Source: Leadbetterella lacustris
GTDB taxonomy: Bacteria > Bacteroidota > Bacteroidia > Cytophagales > Spirosomataceae
NCBI GenBank assembly: GCA_965234335.1
Contig: OZ248426.1
Span: 1 to 64,000 of the forward strand
Direction of reading: 5' to 3'
Length of the DNA: 64,000 nucleotides
In this document: positions 26,358 through 34,951 of the stretch, piece after piece
Layout: each line of letters begins with the position of its first letter
Position numbering within the stretch: position 1 is the first letter of the stretch
Program-made: the position numbers and the translations under genes
The notes under the pieces: generated by a model
Databases searched by the model: none
Seen by the model: only the letters and a program-made list of their open reading frames with translations
What the model was told of the DNA's origin: nothing

Positions 26358-26546
26358 TTATAAACCAGAAAGTATATATTGAATTTCGGATTTCGTTTTG
26401 CCTACTTTAAACTGAATTTTAGCCCAAAGTTCTTCCTGATTGCCATCGGTGTATGTAAGGTCTTCTTCGGCCAAACTGTCGAATAACTTTACCAATTTTG
26501 TTCTTGTTTCTTCCCAGTTCCCTTTTAAATCGCTGTAGTCTGACAT
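26358..26546 (-). CDS. CsbD family general-stress protein
   Basis: I take the start at 26546 (62 residues), because SDLKGNWEETRTKLVKLF is the usual CsbD opening. The rest, with EEDLTYTDGNQEELWAKIQ and KVGKTKSEIQ, matches the family to its end. CsbD proteins are small, helical, induced by stress in many bacteria and of unknown mechanism. A frame running back to 26615 adds a non-homologous extension. The gene is the last of the co-directional envelope/stress cluster, about 115 bases after the AI-2E-type permease. Confidence 0.85.
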   Translation of the reverse strand: MSDYSDLKGNWEETRTKLVKLFDSLAEEDLTYTDGNQEELWAKIQFKVGKTKSEIQYILSGL

Positions 26547-26662
26547 ATTTATTATTTCATGTAATTTACGAAATATTTGACGGATTTCAGACAGATTTGG
26601 ATTAAAGTTGCTCAAATAGTAACATAAAATGGGAGTTTTGTATTCGCAAAATAAAGTCCTTT

Positions 26663-27751
26663 TTATTTTGTAGTCTGCATGATTTTTTTCAAAATTCCCT
26701 GTATTTTATTTTCGCTTTTCTTGGCTGAAATCATATCGCCAATCAGAAATCCGTAAGGTTTCAAGGGTTCTATGTGATCACAAATGATTTTTATCATTGC
26801 TGCTATCGGTATAGCAAGTAAGATTCCCGGGATTCCCCATATCCAATCTCCAATGACCAATGCAATAATGGTGAAAAGTGGATTTATCTTTACCTGCGGC
26901 CCCAAAATGAGTGGTTCTAATACCCAACCTTGTATAAACTGAACTATGCTATAAGTGATAACAATTCCGAACATCAGCGTGAGATTACCACCATGAAGTG
27001 CCGCTATCAGCACCGTGATGATGGTGCCAGTTATGTTTCCAATAAATGGGATTATCTCTAATAAACCACATAAAATAGCAAAGAAAAAAGCGTTTTTAAC
27101 GCCTATTATGCTGAATCCAATACCATAGAGTATCCAAAGGCAAACAATCATTTTGGCCAATCCGAAAAGGTATTGTTGTGATACTTGGGTGGTTCCCTTT
27201 AGTATTTTTTCCATTTCTGAGCGTTGATTGTCTTTGGCCAATTTCATAAAAAACTGTTTGATGTGTTGTCGAGAATACAGCAAAAAGAAAAAGTAGGCCA
27301 AAATGAGGATAAGGTTCGTAATTAGGTTTTTTAAAGATTCTGCCGTCAGTTGCATAAGTCCAGCCAGCGATGGTTTTTCGTTATTGAAAATTTCAGACTG
27401 TTTCTCAAGGCTTATTCCGAAGTTTTTAAACAAGTAAGTTTGTGTTTGGCTAAAGGTTTTTAGGGCTTGAATTTTGAGCAAGTCAAATTCATTGTAAAGC
27501 TCAGAGACTTTCCAAGAAAGCATGGCTATTATGGCTCCAAAAACCACTAAAAGAGTCAAAAGGCTGACAAAAACGGCTAGAATACGCCAAACGCCAAGAC
27601 TTTCGAGTTTATTACACAGCGGCATAAATAGTGTGGCTAGAATACCTCCTATGACCAATGGCATCAGAAAACTTTTGGCATAAATCAGAATAATGACCAG
27701 AAGAATTATGGCCAGCAGTTTCTTGATAATCGAATTTAGATTGATGCTCAT
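26663..27751 (-). CDS. AI-2E family transporter (putative permease)
   Basis: A 362-residue protein with about seven to eight membrane segments. Typical positions are SFLMPLVIGGILATLFMPLC, LFGLAKMIVCLWILYGIGF and FAILCGLLEIIPFIGNITG. The C-terminal GIPGILLAIPIAAMIKII closes the family pattern. Members are trimeric or pentameric permeases, some shown to move AI-2 and others Na+/H+. The start codon overlaps the P-type ATPase stop by four bases (ATGA), which implies translational coupling. A role with the ATPase in ion homeostasis is inferred. Confidence 0.87.
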   Translation of the reverse strand: MSINLNSIIKKLLAIILLVIILIYAKSFLMPLVIGGILATLFMPLCNKLESLGVWRILAVFVSLLTLLVVFGAIIAMLSWKVSELYNEFDLLKIQALKTFSQTQTYLFKNFGISLEKQSEIFNNEKPSLAGLMQLTAESLKNLITNLILILAYFFFLLYSRQHIKQFFMKLAKDNQRSEMEKILKGTTQVSQQYLFGLAKMIVCLWILYGIGFSIIGVKNAFFFAILCGLLEIIPFIGNITGTIITVLIAALHGGNLTLMFGIVITYSIVQFIQGWVLEPLILGPQVKINPLFTIIALVIGDWIWGIPGILLAIPIAAMIKIICDHIEPLKPYGFLIGDMISAKKSENKIQGILKKIMQTTK

Positions 27752-30267
27752 TTTGAAGGGAATTTAGAGGTCTTACGTTTCCAAAGTTTAACTAATTCAA
27801 ACCAAAGCACACTCACCGAGCCTATTAAAATGGAGAAACCGAGTTGGGCTAGGCTAAGTTTTTGGAATTGGAAAAATGTAGAAATAATGGGTACAGTTAA
27901 TATGATGCCCGTTAAGCCGAGGGTAATGCCTATGATGAGTAAAATCAAGTTGTTTTTGTATTTCAGAGTTGTGAAAATAGAGAAATAGAAAGAACGATTT
28001 ACAAGCGTTAGAACCACGTTGGCAATAACCAATGTCGTGAAAATCATGGTTCGGGTGATATTTTCTCCAAGATTTTGACTCAGGGCAAACTGATAGGTGC
28101 CCAGTGTGCCGGCTGTTATAAAAAGACCTTGTATGATACTGGTAGTGAGTTCTTTCCAGCTAAAGAAGGTGTCACTCAGTGGCCTAGGTTTGAGTTTCAT
28201 GGTGTTTTTTTCTATGGGCTCGTTTTCATAAATAATGGAGCAGGTGGGTCCCATGATCAATTCCAAGAAAATAATATGAATAGGCGAAAAAATGTTGGGG
28301 TAAATCCAGCCCAAAGCCAATGGTATGAACACCGTAAGAATAATGGGAATATGTATAGAAATGATATACTGAATGGCCTTTTTGAGGTTGGTGTATATTT
28401 TTCTTCCCATTGCCACGGCCTTTACCATTTTAGATAAATCGTCGTTCATCAAAATCAAGGAAGCAGCGTCTTTTGCTATTTCAGAGCCTTTTTTGCCCAT
28501 GGCTATGCCTATATGAGCGGCCTTTAGAGCTGGGCCATCGTTTACGCCATCGCCTGTCATGGCCACTATTTCGTTTTGGTTTTTCAGTACATTTATGATT
28601 CTAAGCTTAGCCTCCGGAAACATCCTTGTAAATATTTGCGTTTCCATTACTTTTTTGGCAAGGTCTTTTTCAGAAAGAAGCATTAGGTCTTTTCCCGAAA
28701 TGTGTTTTTCGTATCCTTCAAAACCTATTTGTTTGGCAATAGATACGGTTGTGGCCTCGTTGTCTCCCGTTATGATTTTTACATTTATACCGGCATCATA
28801 AAAATTGCTTAATACCTTAGAGATATTCTTTTTTGGTGGGTCATAAAATGCCAAAATCCCTTTGAATTCAAACTTGAATTCTTGCTGTTTTTGAGGAAAA
28901 TCCTTACTTTTTGAGATGGCCTCTGCTACTCCTAATACTCTGTAACCTTCTGCTGAAAAAGAATTTATGGCGTTTTCTATATTTGTTTTTTCTTCATCGG
29001 TGATGCCAGAAACTTGCATGATAGCCTCGGGAGCACCTTTGGCGGCTATTATTATGTCACCCACTTTATTTTCAAAAACATGTGTCATCATAGGTGGAGT
29101 GCCACCCAATGGGTATTCTTTAATAATCTTAAAATGAGGACGCTCGTCTGATTTAGTTGTGCTTATGTAGGCATTGTGCAAGGCAACCTCCATGGGGTCA
29201 AACGGAATGGGCTCTGAGGCAAACATGGCAGTTCTAAGTAGAATTTTGTTGGTTTCAGTAAGTGTTTGGTTTGTTTCAAAAACCGAGTCAGCTTCGAAGT
29301 CATAGATTTTGGCCAAATCCATCACATTTTCGGTTAAAGTGCCTGTTTTGTCCGTACAAATTACAGTCGCACTACCCAAGGTTTCTACGGTTTTCATCTG
29401 TTTCACCACTATGCCGCTTTTCATCAAACGCCAAGCACCCAATGCCATAAAAGTGGTAAATGCCACTGGAATTTCTTCGGGCAATATGCTCATGGCAAGC
29501 GTTAAAGACTGCAACAAACTGTTCAATATTTCTCGGGTGTTGTAGTAGTTTATTCCCCAAACTATCAGAAAAACTACTCCTCCAGTTAAGACCATTTTTT
29601 TTACAAAATTGGCAATCTGTTTCTCTAAAGGTGTTTTTTCTTCTTCAATACTTTCTAGGCTTTTACCAATTTTTCCCAAGGAGGTATTGTTGCCGATAGC
29701 CGTAATTTCGGCTATTGCCAATCCGCCAACCACGTGTGTTCCCTTAAAAATTTGATTGTTATCTGTATTTTTTTCTATTGCTAGCGACTCTCCAGTAAGA
29801 ATCGATTCGTTTACCGAAAAATCATTGGATTGCACAATGATGGCGTCGGCGGGAATGGCCGTTCCTTCTTCCACTATTATGGCGTCGCCAACCACCAATT
29901 CTTCACTTTTTATTTCTGTGGTTTTACCGTTTCTGATAACCTTGGTTTTGGCTATTATAAAATCTTTTAGTTTTTCGAGGGCGTTGGTGCTTCGTGCATC
30001 TTGAAAAAATGAAATGCCAGATTGAAAGAGAATGGCAGAAACCAAAAAAATGCCATCGGCAGTTTTTCCGCTAATAAAATAGATAATTGACGCCACCAAC
30101 AACATCAAAACCATGGGGTCTTTGGCAAGGCGTTTCACAACATTCCATAAACCATTTTCTTTCTTAAAAATCAATTGATTTGTTCCGTTTTTGGCTCGCG
30201 AGGTGAGCACCTCCTGATCAGTAAGGCCTTTGATTTGGTGGGTAGCTGTATGCAAATCCTGTTTCAT
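27748..30267 (-). CDS. Cation-translocating P-type ATPase (PEEIP subtype)
   Basis: I take the start at Met35 of the longest frame (30267), eight bases after the L,D-transpeptidase stop; this leaves 839 residues opening with the cation-ATPase N-terminal domain. Motifs in order: LTGES (actuator), LPEEIPVAF in membrane helix 4, ICDKTGTLTENV with the phosphorylated Asp, ITGDNEATTV and MTGDGVNDGPALK. Helix 4 carries PEEIP where Ca2+ pumps usually have PEGLP, so the ion (Ca2+, Mg2+ or other) is not certain. Ten helices are expected. It overlaps the AI-2E-type gene. Confidence 0.88.
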   Translation of the reverse strand: MKQDLHTATHQIKGLTDQEVLTSRAKNGTNQLIFKKENGLWNVVKRLAKDPMVLMLLVASIIYFISGKTADGIFLVSAILFQSGISFFQDARSTNALEKLKDFIIAKTKVIRNGKTTEIKSEELVVGDAIIVEEGTAIPADAIIVQSNDFSVNESILTGESLAIEKNTDNNQIFKGTHVVGGLAIAEITAIGNNTSLGKIGKSLESIEEEKTPLEKQIANFVKKMVLTGGVVFLIVWGINYYNTREILNSLLQSLTLAMSILPEEIPVAFTTFMALGAWRLMKSGIVVKQMKTVETLGSATVICTDKTGTLTENVMDLAKIYDFEADSVFETNQTLTETNKILLRTAMFASEPIPFDPMEVALHNAYISTTKSDERPHFKIIKEYPLGGTPPMMTHVFENKVGDIIIAAKGAPEAIMQVSGITDEEKTNIENAINSFSAEGYRVLGVAEAISKSKDFPQKQQEFKFEFKGILAFYDPPKKNISKVLSNFYDAGINVKIITGDNEATTVSIAKQIGFEGYEKHISGKDLMLLSEKDLAKKVMETQIFTRMFPEAKLRIINVLKNQNEIVAMTGDGVNDGPALKAAHIGIAMGKKGSEIAKDAASLILMNDDLSKMVKAVAMGRKIYTNLKKAIQYIISIHIPIILTVFIPLALGWIYPNIFSPIHIIFLELIMGPTCSIIYENEPIEKNTMKLKPRPLSDTFFSWKELTTSIIQGLFITAGTLGTYQFALSQNLGENITRTMIFTTLVIANVVLTLVNRSFYFSIFTTLKYKNNLILLIIGITLGLTGIILTVPIISTFFQFQKLSLAQLGFSILIGSVSVLWFELVKLWKRKTSKFPSK

Positions 30268-30275
30268 GGTTGAGG

Positions 30276-32000
30276 TTAATTTGTAGTTGCAAAAATCTCT
30301 ACGGCCAGCTTTTTGTCCAAACCATAGATGTCTTTTCTGAAATTCAATTGGCCGGAATGATCCACCCAAGCAGTCAAATATAGCAAATAAACGGGCACAA
30401 CCGGTTTGATACTTATTTTTTTCTCGATATCGGTTTTGAGTACGTTTTCAATATCTTTTATGGTCCATTTTGGGTCATTTCGTAGAATATACTCAGCCAA
30501 ATTTCTTGGATTTTGAACTCTTATGCATCCATGACTAAATGCTCGGTTAGTTTCTCCAAAGAGCTCTTGGGAGGGTGTGTCGTGGAGGTAAATGCTGTAA
30601 TTGTTGGGAAAAAGAAATTTGATTTTTCCGAGAGAATTATTGACACCCGGCTTTTGCCTGAAGTTGTAAGGAAGGCTTTTATGATATAGGCTCCAGTTAA
30701 CCGTGTTCGGATTTACAATTCCGTTTTTGCGGAAAACTTCTATCCGGTTTCTGCTGAGATAAGCGGTGCTTTTCTTTAATTTGGGCAAAATTTCATTCAC
30801 AGCAATACTGTTCGGGATTCCCCAATATGGATTGAGAACTACGCTTGAAAGTTCGCCCCTGAAAATGCTCGTTTGGGTGGCCATTTTGCCCACTACCACT
30901 TTGCTTTCGCTGATGGGTTTATGGTTTTCAAAAACGTGCAATTTGAATTCTGGAATGTTCACTATAATACACTCGGGCTCAATTTCTTGAGGCAACCAAC
31001 GCAGCCGTTCCAAATTCACCATGATTTGTTTTATTCGCTTGCTTATTGGGGTATTTAACTCAGTTAAGGTGTTTTTATTTAGTACGCCGGTTTCTGTTAG
31101 ACCATGTCTTTTCTGGAAATTTTTTAGCGAAAGTTCCAGTGTTTTGTCAAAAACTGATGATGTGTCTTTTGTTTTGAGATCGCCTATTTCAAATAGTCGA
31201 CTTTTAAGTTCATACAAGCAGCTATCCTTTTCGCCCAGTTTGAAGTCTATCTTGGTAGGTTTTACATCATTAAATTTCGCCTTTTTTTCAATGTTTTTAA
31301 ATTTCCTAAGTTCAATTATGAGCGTTTTGTAATATTGGTTTACGGGTTCTTGTAAGGAGGATATTTTGTTGGTGGAAACAATGCTATTCAGTAAGGTTTC
31401 ATAATTTTTCTTTTTTCTTGGAATAAACCATTCTAGGTCAAAAGTGCTTTTGGCTATTCCGCCATACGATTTTTCGGCGTAATTGAAATAACTGCTAGTC
31501 AGCAAAAGCTCGATGTTTTGCATTTCGGTTTCGGTCAATACTCTTTTGGTGTCATGGGCAAAATTTATCAAAGAGTCCACTAGTTTAGGATTTAAATCCT
31601 TGTCGTCGAAATCGGAGGTATAAGATTGCAGTTGGTTATAAAAAACGTGACAAGCTTCAGTTAAACCGCTCTGGTTAAACCAAGCATATTGGTAGTTTCG
31701 GCGGGTATAAAATGCGGTAATCTGGGTTTTTATCGAATCTTCAATTTTATGATTGAGATAAAAACTTAACAAAACAGTACTGTCCAGACTCACAGAACTG
31801 AAGTTCTGATTGGAATAAACGCTGGAGTCGGGCAGAATTCCTTTGTTGTTTTTTTGGGTTTTTCCACAGCTTATGATGGAAAATGAAAGAACTAGCCAAC
31901 TCAGTAGTGTGAATGTGAAAAGCCTAATAATAAGGTGTTTATTGCCTAAAGAGAGTCTTTTAGCTATGTTTTTAAGTATGTATGTAAAGTAAACTTCCAT
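30276..32000 (-). CDS. L,D-transpeptidase, YcbB/LdtD type, lipoprotein-like
   Basis: A 574-residue protein. The N-terminus has a membrane segment ending SIISC (about residue 45), a possible lipobox. A peptidoglycan-binding segment (FQKRHGLTETGVLNKNTL, ~290-310) precedes the YkuD catalytic domain, with YLHDTPSQELFG and SHGCIRVQNP containing the catalytic Cys. LdtD-type enzymes make 3-3 peptidoglycan cross-links, often under envelope stress. The only ATG start overlaps the preceding transpeptidase gene by 29 bases. The length is typical. Confidence 0.9.
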   Translation of the reverse strand: MEVYFTYILKNIAKRLSLGNKHLIIRLFTFTLLSWLVLSFSIISCGKTQKNNKGILPDSSVYSNQNFSSVSLDSTVLLSFYLNHKIEDSIKTQITAFYTRRNYQYAWFNQSGLTEACHVFYNQLQSYTSDFDDKDLNPKLVDSLINFAHDTKRVLTETEMQNIELLLTSSYFNYAEKSYGGIAKSTFDLEWFIPRKKKNYETLLNSIVSTNKISSLQEPVNQYYKTLIIELRKFKNIEKKAKFNDVKPTKIDFKLGEKDSCLYELKSRLFEIGDLKTKDTSSVFDKTLELSLKNFQKRHGLTETGVLNKNTLTELNTPISKRIKQIMVNLERLRWLPQEIEPECIIVNIPEFKLHVFENHKPISESKVVVGKMATQTSIFRGELSSVVLNPYWGIPNSIAVNEILPKLKKSTAYLSRNRIEVFRKNGIVNPNTVNWSLYHKSLPYNFRQKPGVNNSLGKIKFLFPNNYSIYLHDTPSQELFGETNRAFSHGCIRVQNPRNLAEYILRNDPKWTIKDIENVLKTDIEKKISIKPVVPVYLLYLTAWVDHSGQLNFRKDIYGLDKKLAVEIFATTN

Positions 32001-32580
32001 TGGCTAATACAGGTACAACCTGCGGAATTATGTCGTTTGGCAAAGCTGGGCAGCCGAAGCTTCTGCCCAAATAGCCATGACGCTGAACAAAAGCCTTACT
32101 GACGTAGTCGGCTCCATGAATTATTATCTCTCTCTTAAGTGCATTGTCATTTAAGCCTTTCTCTAATCCGTTCAATAACAGTGCTTTACCGTGTTTTGGG
32201 CTATGGATTATGCTCCCTACCATATAAAAACCTAGACTGCTTTGGTGTGACTCCAGCTTGTTCGAAAAAGTCGTCGCCATCACGTCTCCTGATTTTTTGC
32301 CATGTGCCACCAGCGACTTAAATAGCAATTTCTTTTTTGATAAATCTATTACAAAAAATCTTTCTTTGTACGATGGCAAACTGAAATCTACGATAGTAAT
32401 GATTGATTTTTTTGGATGAAACTTTTCAAAACCTCTGAGAGATTCGTTGAAAGTCTCAAAATCTATCATACCCGAAATTTCGCAAGCCTCAAATAGTTCA
32501 AGATTTTTACTTTTTGTGGTGATGGGTTCGGTAGTAAATATGTTTAGAATTATCGAGAAAAACAAATATTTGATGAGCAT
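31972..32580 (-). CDS. Murein L,D-transpeptidase catalytic domain protein (YkuD_2 type)
   Basis: A 202-residue protein with an N-terminal hydrophobic export segment (~3-18). A single YkuD_2 domain is recognisable by HQSSLGFYMVG, LNGLEKGLNDNA, IIHGADYVS and GRSFGCPAL with the catalytic Cys. The family resembles L,D-transpeptidases but is distinct from the YcbB type encoded by the next, overlapping gene. Two different transpeptidases in one operon suggests complementary wall editing. Enzymatic activity is inferred from motifs. Confidence 0.87.
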   Translation of the reverse strand: MLIKYLFFSIILNIFTTEPITTKSKNLELFEACEISGMIDFETFNESLRGFEKFHPKKSIITIVDFSLPSYKERFFVIDLSKKKLLFKSLVAHGKKSGDVMATTFSNKLESHQSSLGFYMVGSIIHSPKHGKALLLNGLEKGLNDNALKREIIIHGADYVSKAFVQRHGYLGRSFGCPALPNDIIPQVVPVLANGSLLYIHT

Positions 32581-32717
32581 TTTACACTGGTTTGATTATG
32601 CCTATCAATAACTCTCCTTTTAACTAAATCATTGTGCATCAGTAGGATATTTTATTTTTTCTGTCATTGTTCTTTTATTTGTTTGCATAATTCTTCTTTT
32701 TGCTGCTAGTTTTATGC

Positions 32718-33326
32718 CTATCGCTTTAAAAAACCTTCCTTTACCATTCTTTTGTACAGCGTTTTGCTTATTTCCTTCGTCATTTTATCTACCCCGTCCG
32801 GATTTACAGTTCTTGTTTCACTGGTCCATATCATCTTATCCTCAATGATGGAGAAAATAGCGATTTCTACAACAAATGTCTTGGTAATTAAGAAGTAGCC
32901 AGGCCCTTGATTGCTGGGCCAATTTCGGTAATAATAATTTGGAAACGAGATAGGGTTCCAGCCGTTTGGTCCGATGTAGCTCAGTGTGTAAGTTCTTTCT
33001 CGCTCCACATCTAGCAATCGCATGGTGATGGCCCCATCAAAACCATCCTTCTTTATCTTTTCGCGAAGTGCCTCCTCATTGGACATGTTAAAGTTTGACT
33101 TCAAGTAGTCGTAAGAAGCAACTCCTTTGCCTTTTAAGAAGCCAACCATTTCACTTTCAGCCTGATGTCGGCTGTTTTCGTTTTTGAGCATGGCCACTAC
33201 CAATATCTTATTGAGTTTTGTGTGGTCAACTTGTTTGCCCGGTTCTTGCCAACTACTAGCTACTTTTGTGGATTTACATGAAAACATAAAAACAATAAAG
33301 GTCACGAACAAAGCTATTTTTTTCAT
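32718..33326 (-). CDS. Lipoprotein of unknown function (DUF4136-like)
   Basis: A 202-residue lipoprotein (lipobox FMFSC, Cys17) whose mature N-terminus reads KSTKVASSWQEPGKQ. The domain begins with a strand LNKILVVAMLKN and ends TKEISKTLYKRMVKEGFL, resembling DUF4136 and related periplasmic lipoproteins of Bacteroidota. A Tyr/Pro/Gly-rich loop lies near residue 130. No catalytic motif is evident. The start overlaps the stop of the next gene upstream (33323) by four bases. Probably an envelope component of the stress cluster. Confidence 0.7.
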   Translation of the reverse strand: MKKIALFVTFIVFMFSCKSTKVASSWQEPGKQVDHTKLNKILVVAMLKNENSRHQAESEMVGFLKGKGVASYDYLKSNFNMSNEEALREKIKKDGFDGAITMRLLDVERERTYTLSYIGPNGWNPISFPNYYYRNWPSNQGPGYFLITKTFVVEIAIFSIIEDKMIWTSETRTVNPDGVDKMTKEISKTLYKRMVKEGFLKR

Positions 33327-33709
33327 GTTTTTTGTGGGGATAAAGTCTTAAAAAATTTATTAACAAACCTGTGTTTGTGGTTGTCGGTCATTTTGTCGGC
33401 TGTTTGAGTTGTTATTTCTTTTCCATTAAATGTACTATCCATTTTCAGATACTTCTGAAATTCTAGTTTTTTGTCATCTGGACCAAAAATCAGAATCAAA
33501 TCGAATACTTTTAGTGGTTCAGAAATCTTTTTAAAGAAATGTTCCTGCTGATTGCTATCGTCAGTGAGTTCTTCTTTTGGTTGTAAAAACTTCTCTTTTT
33601 CTTTGATTTTAGCTCTTATTATTATCGTTTCCACTCTGAGTTTCCTGTATTCTATCAGGTGTGCTGACTCTTCATCCATCCATATTCCAATGCTTTTTGT
33701 TGTGTACAT
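33323..33709 (-). CDS. Hypothetical protein, possibly eRF1/VLRF1-like fold
   Basis: A 128-residue soluble protein. SIGIWMDEESAHLIEY at the start and VFDLILIFGPDDKKLEFQKYL in the middle resemble the N-terminal fold of release-factor-like and host-attachment-type proteins of Bacteroidota stress operons. The last part (TADKMTDNHKHRFVNKFF) matches that group by eye. No signal peptide. The stop overlaps the next gene by four bases, so it is co-translated with the lipoprotein. No function is assigned. Confidence 0.6.
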   Translation of the reverse strand: MYTTKSIGIWMDEESAHLIEYRKLRVETIIIRAKIKEKEKFLQPKEELTDDSNQQEHFFKKISEPLKVFDLILIFGPDDKKLEFQKYLKMDSTFNGKEITTQTADKMTDNHKHRFVNKFFKTLSPQKT

Positions 33710-33746
33710 GACTATTCCATTATAATGCTGGTTTATTCAATATTGG

Positions 33747-33860
33747 TCATAGGTAGAGTTTTGGATCCTTGCCGTTTATGCAATATTTTCGATTGCAAAA
33801 GTCGGAACATTCCTGTTTGTTAATGTTACATTCTGCAAGTTTAGGTTTACAAAATTCACA
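33747..33860 (-). other. Cys-rich reading frame behind DUF1003, no ATG
   Basis: On the minus strand, 37 codons with six cysteines (positions 1, 4, 11, 18, 22, 27 of the frame) read CEFCKPKLAEC..., ending KDPKLYL then TGA. It begins in the +1 frame at the DUF1003 stop (33856-33858), with no ATG, GTG or TTG ahead before a stop. The spacing looks like a zinc-binding knuckle rather than random AT-rich DNA. It could be a frameshifted DUF1003 tail, a start-less decayed gene, or chance. Confidence 0.35.
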
Positions 33861-34389
33861 TATTAGCTATTTTAGTATTTATCGTTTTCAGCATATCCAA
33901 TTGCATTTTTTGAGATTCAAAAAGCGTTTTTATTTGCTCTTCGAGCAGTAAATCCATCTTTTGGTGTAAACTACGGATCTGCATTTCTGCCTTTAGGTTT
34001 ATCAAATAGTCGTTTTCGTTCATCATTCGGTCTTTTTCTTTTTGTCTATTTTGACTCATCATAATTAGCGGTGCTTGAAGTGCCGCAATTGTTGACAAAA
34101 TAAGATTCATCAAAATGAAAGGGTAGGGGTCAAAACGGAATCTCGCTATCGTAAGAGAGTTGAATATAATCCAGAGAATTAAGACCACCGCAAAGGTTAT
34201 AATAAATCGCCAACTTCCACCAAATTCGGCCACTTTGTCGGATATTTTTTGACCTTCACTCATGGTTTCTATAGGTGGATGGAGAAGATTATAAACGATG
34301 AGTTCCTCAGCCTCGATGCTATCCTGTACAATTTTCCGAAATTTCTCAAGATGTGTATTTTCTTCGGATATGAAATCTGTAGTCTTCAT
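33856..34389 (-). CDS. DUF1003 domain membrane protein
   Basis: A 177-residue protein. Residues ~1-55 are soluble, then GSWRFIITFAVVLILWIIFN and PFILMNLILSTIAALQAPLI form the two membrane helices typical of DUF1003, followed by MMSQNRQKEKDRMMNENDYL, also typical. The remainder is a helical coiled-coil tail. The function of the family is unknown; it often stands in stress or acid-related clusters. It is the first gene of the co-directional cluster down to 26358. Confidence 0.85.
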   Translation of the reverse strand: MKTTDFISEENTHLEKFRKIVQDSIEAEELIVYNLLHPPIETMSEGQKISDKVAEFGGSWRFIITFAVVLILWIIFNSLTIARFRFDPYPFILMNLILSTIAALQAPLIMMSQNRQKEKDRMMNENDYLINLKAEMQIRSLHQKMDLLLEEQIKTLFESQKMQLDMLKTINTKIANM

Positions 34390-34951
34390 TTTAATTAATG
34401 GTTATATCGGTAAAGTTGCTGATTTTCAGTAGAATATATCTTACGATATTGTGTATGATTATTATAAAATTCACACATTCTTTTTTGATTTTTACAAGGA
34501 TTCGGTGAATTCGTAATATTCTAGATTATTTTTTTCTACTTTCACCCTGCTAAAATGAATTTACTTAAAAAATCTACCCTCAGTGGTCATTTAACCTTGA
34601 TTTTATTTTCACATTAAAAACTACCCTTCTACTGACAGGCGTCGCCTCGCCGTCGGGGCTTTTATTTTTGCCAGCCTTGGCACCCTTCGAAAAAAAAAAC
34701 GAATCGGAGTGGCGTACCACCAAAAAAAACTGCACGGCAGCGGCCGACCGCCTGCAAAATCACGCATTCAAAATTCTCATATTCAAGCAGTTATAAAAAC
34801 ATTCCCTTTAGAGAATTTTGACTGTGTTCAAACAGTGCAGGGCGATATAAAGATTTATTTTTTTTTATTTTTCTCGGATGACAGTAATTTTTTTCATAAA
34901 AAAAGCCCAAGTTTCCTTGAGCTTCTTTACGTATGATACAAAACAATAGCA
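34390..34951. other. Intergenic region with a GC-rich patch
   Basis: About 560 bases upstream of the stress cluster and downstream of sppA. Positions ~34635-34760 are far richer in G and C than the flanks (GGCGTCGCCTCGCCGTCGGG, GCAGCGGCCGACCGCC) and can form a hairpin GCAG-CGG / CCG-CTGC. No gene recognised. The sppA terminator lies at 34895-34926. Confidence 0.55.
34895..34926 (-). terminator. Terminator of sppA
   Basis: AAGCCCAAG (34903-34911) pairs with CTTGAGCTT (34916-34924), one mismatch and a TTTC loop; on the minus strand a run of Ts follows. It lies 26 bases past the sppA stop. Confidence 0.65.
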
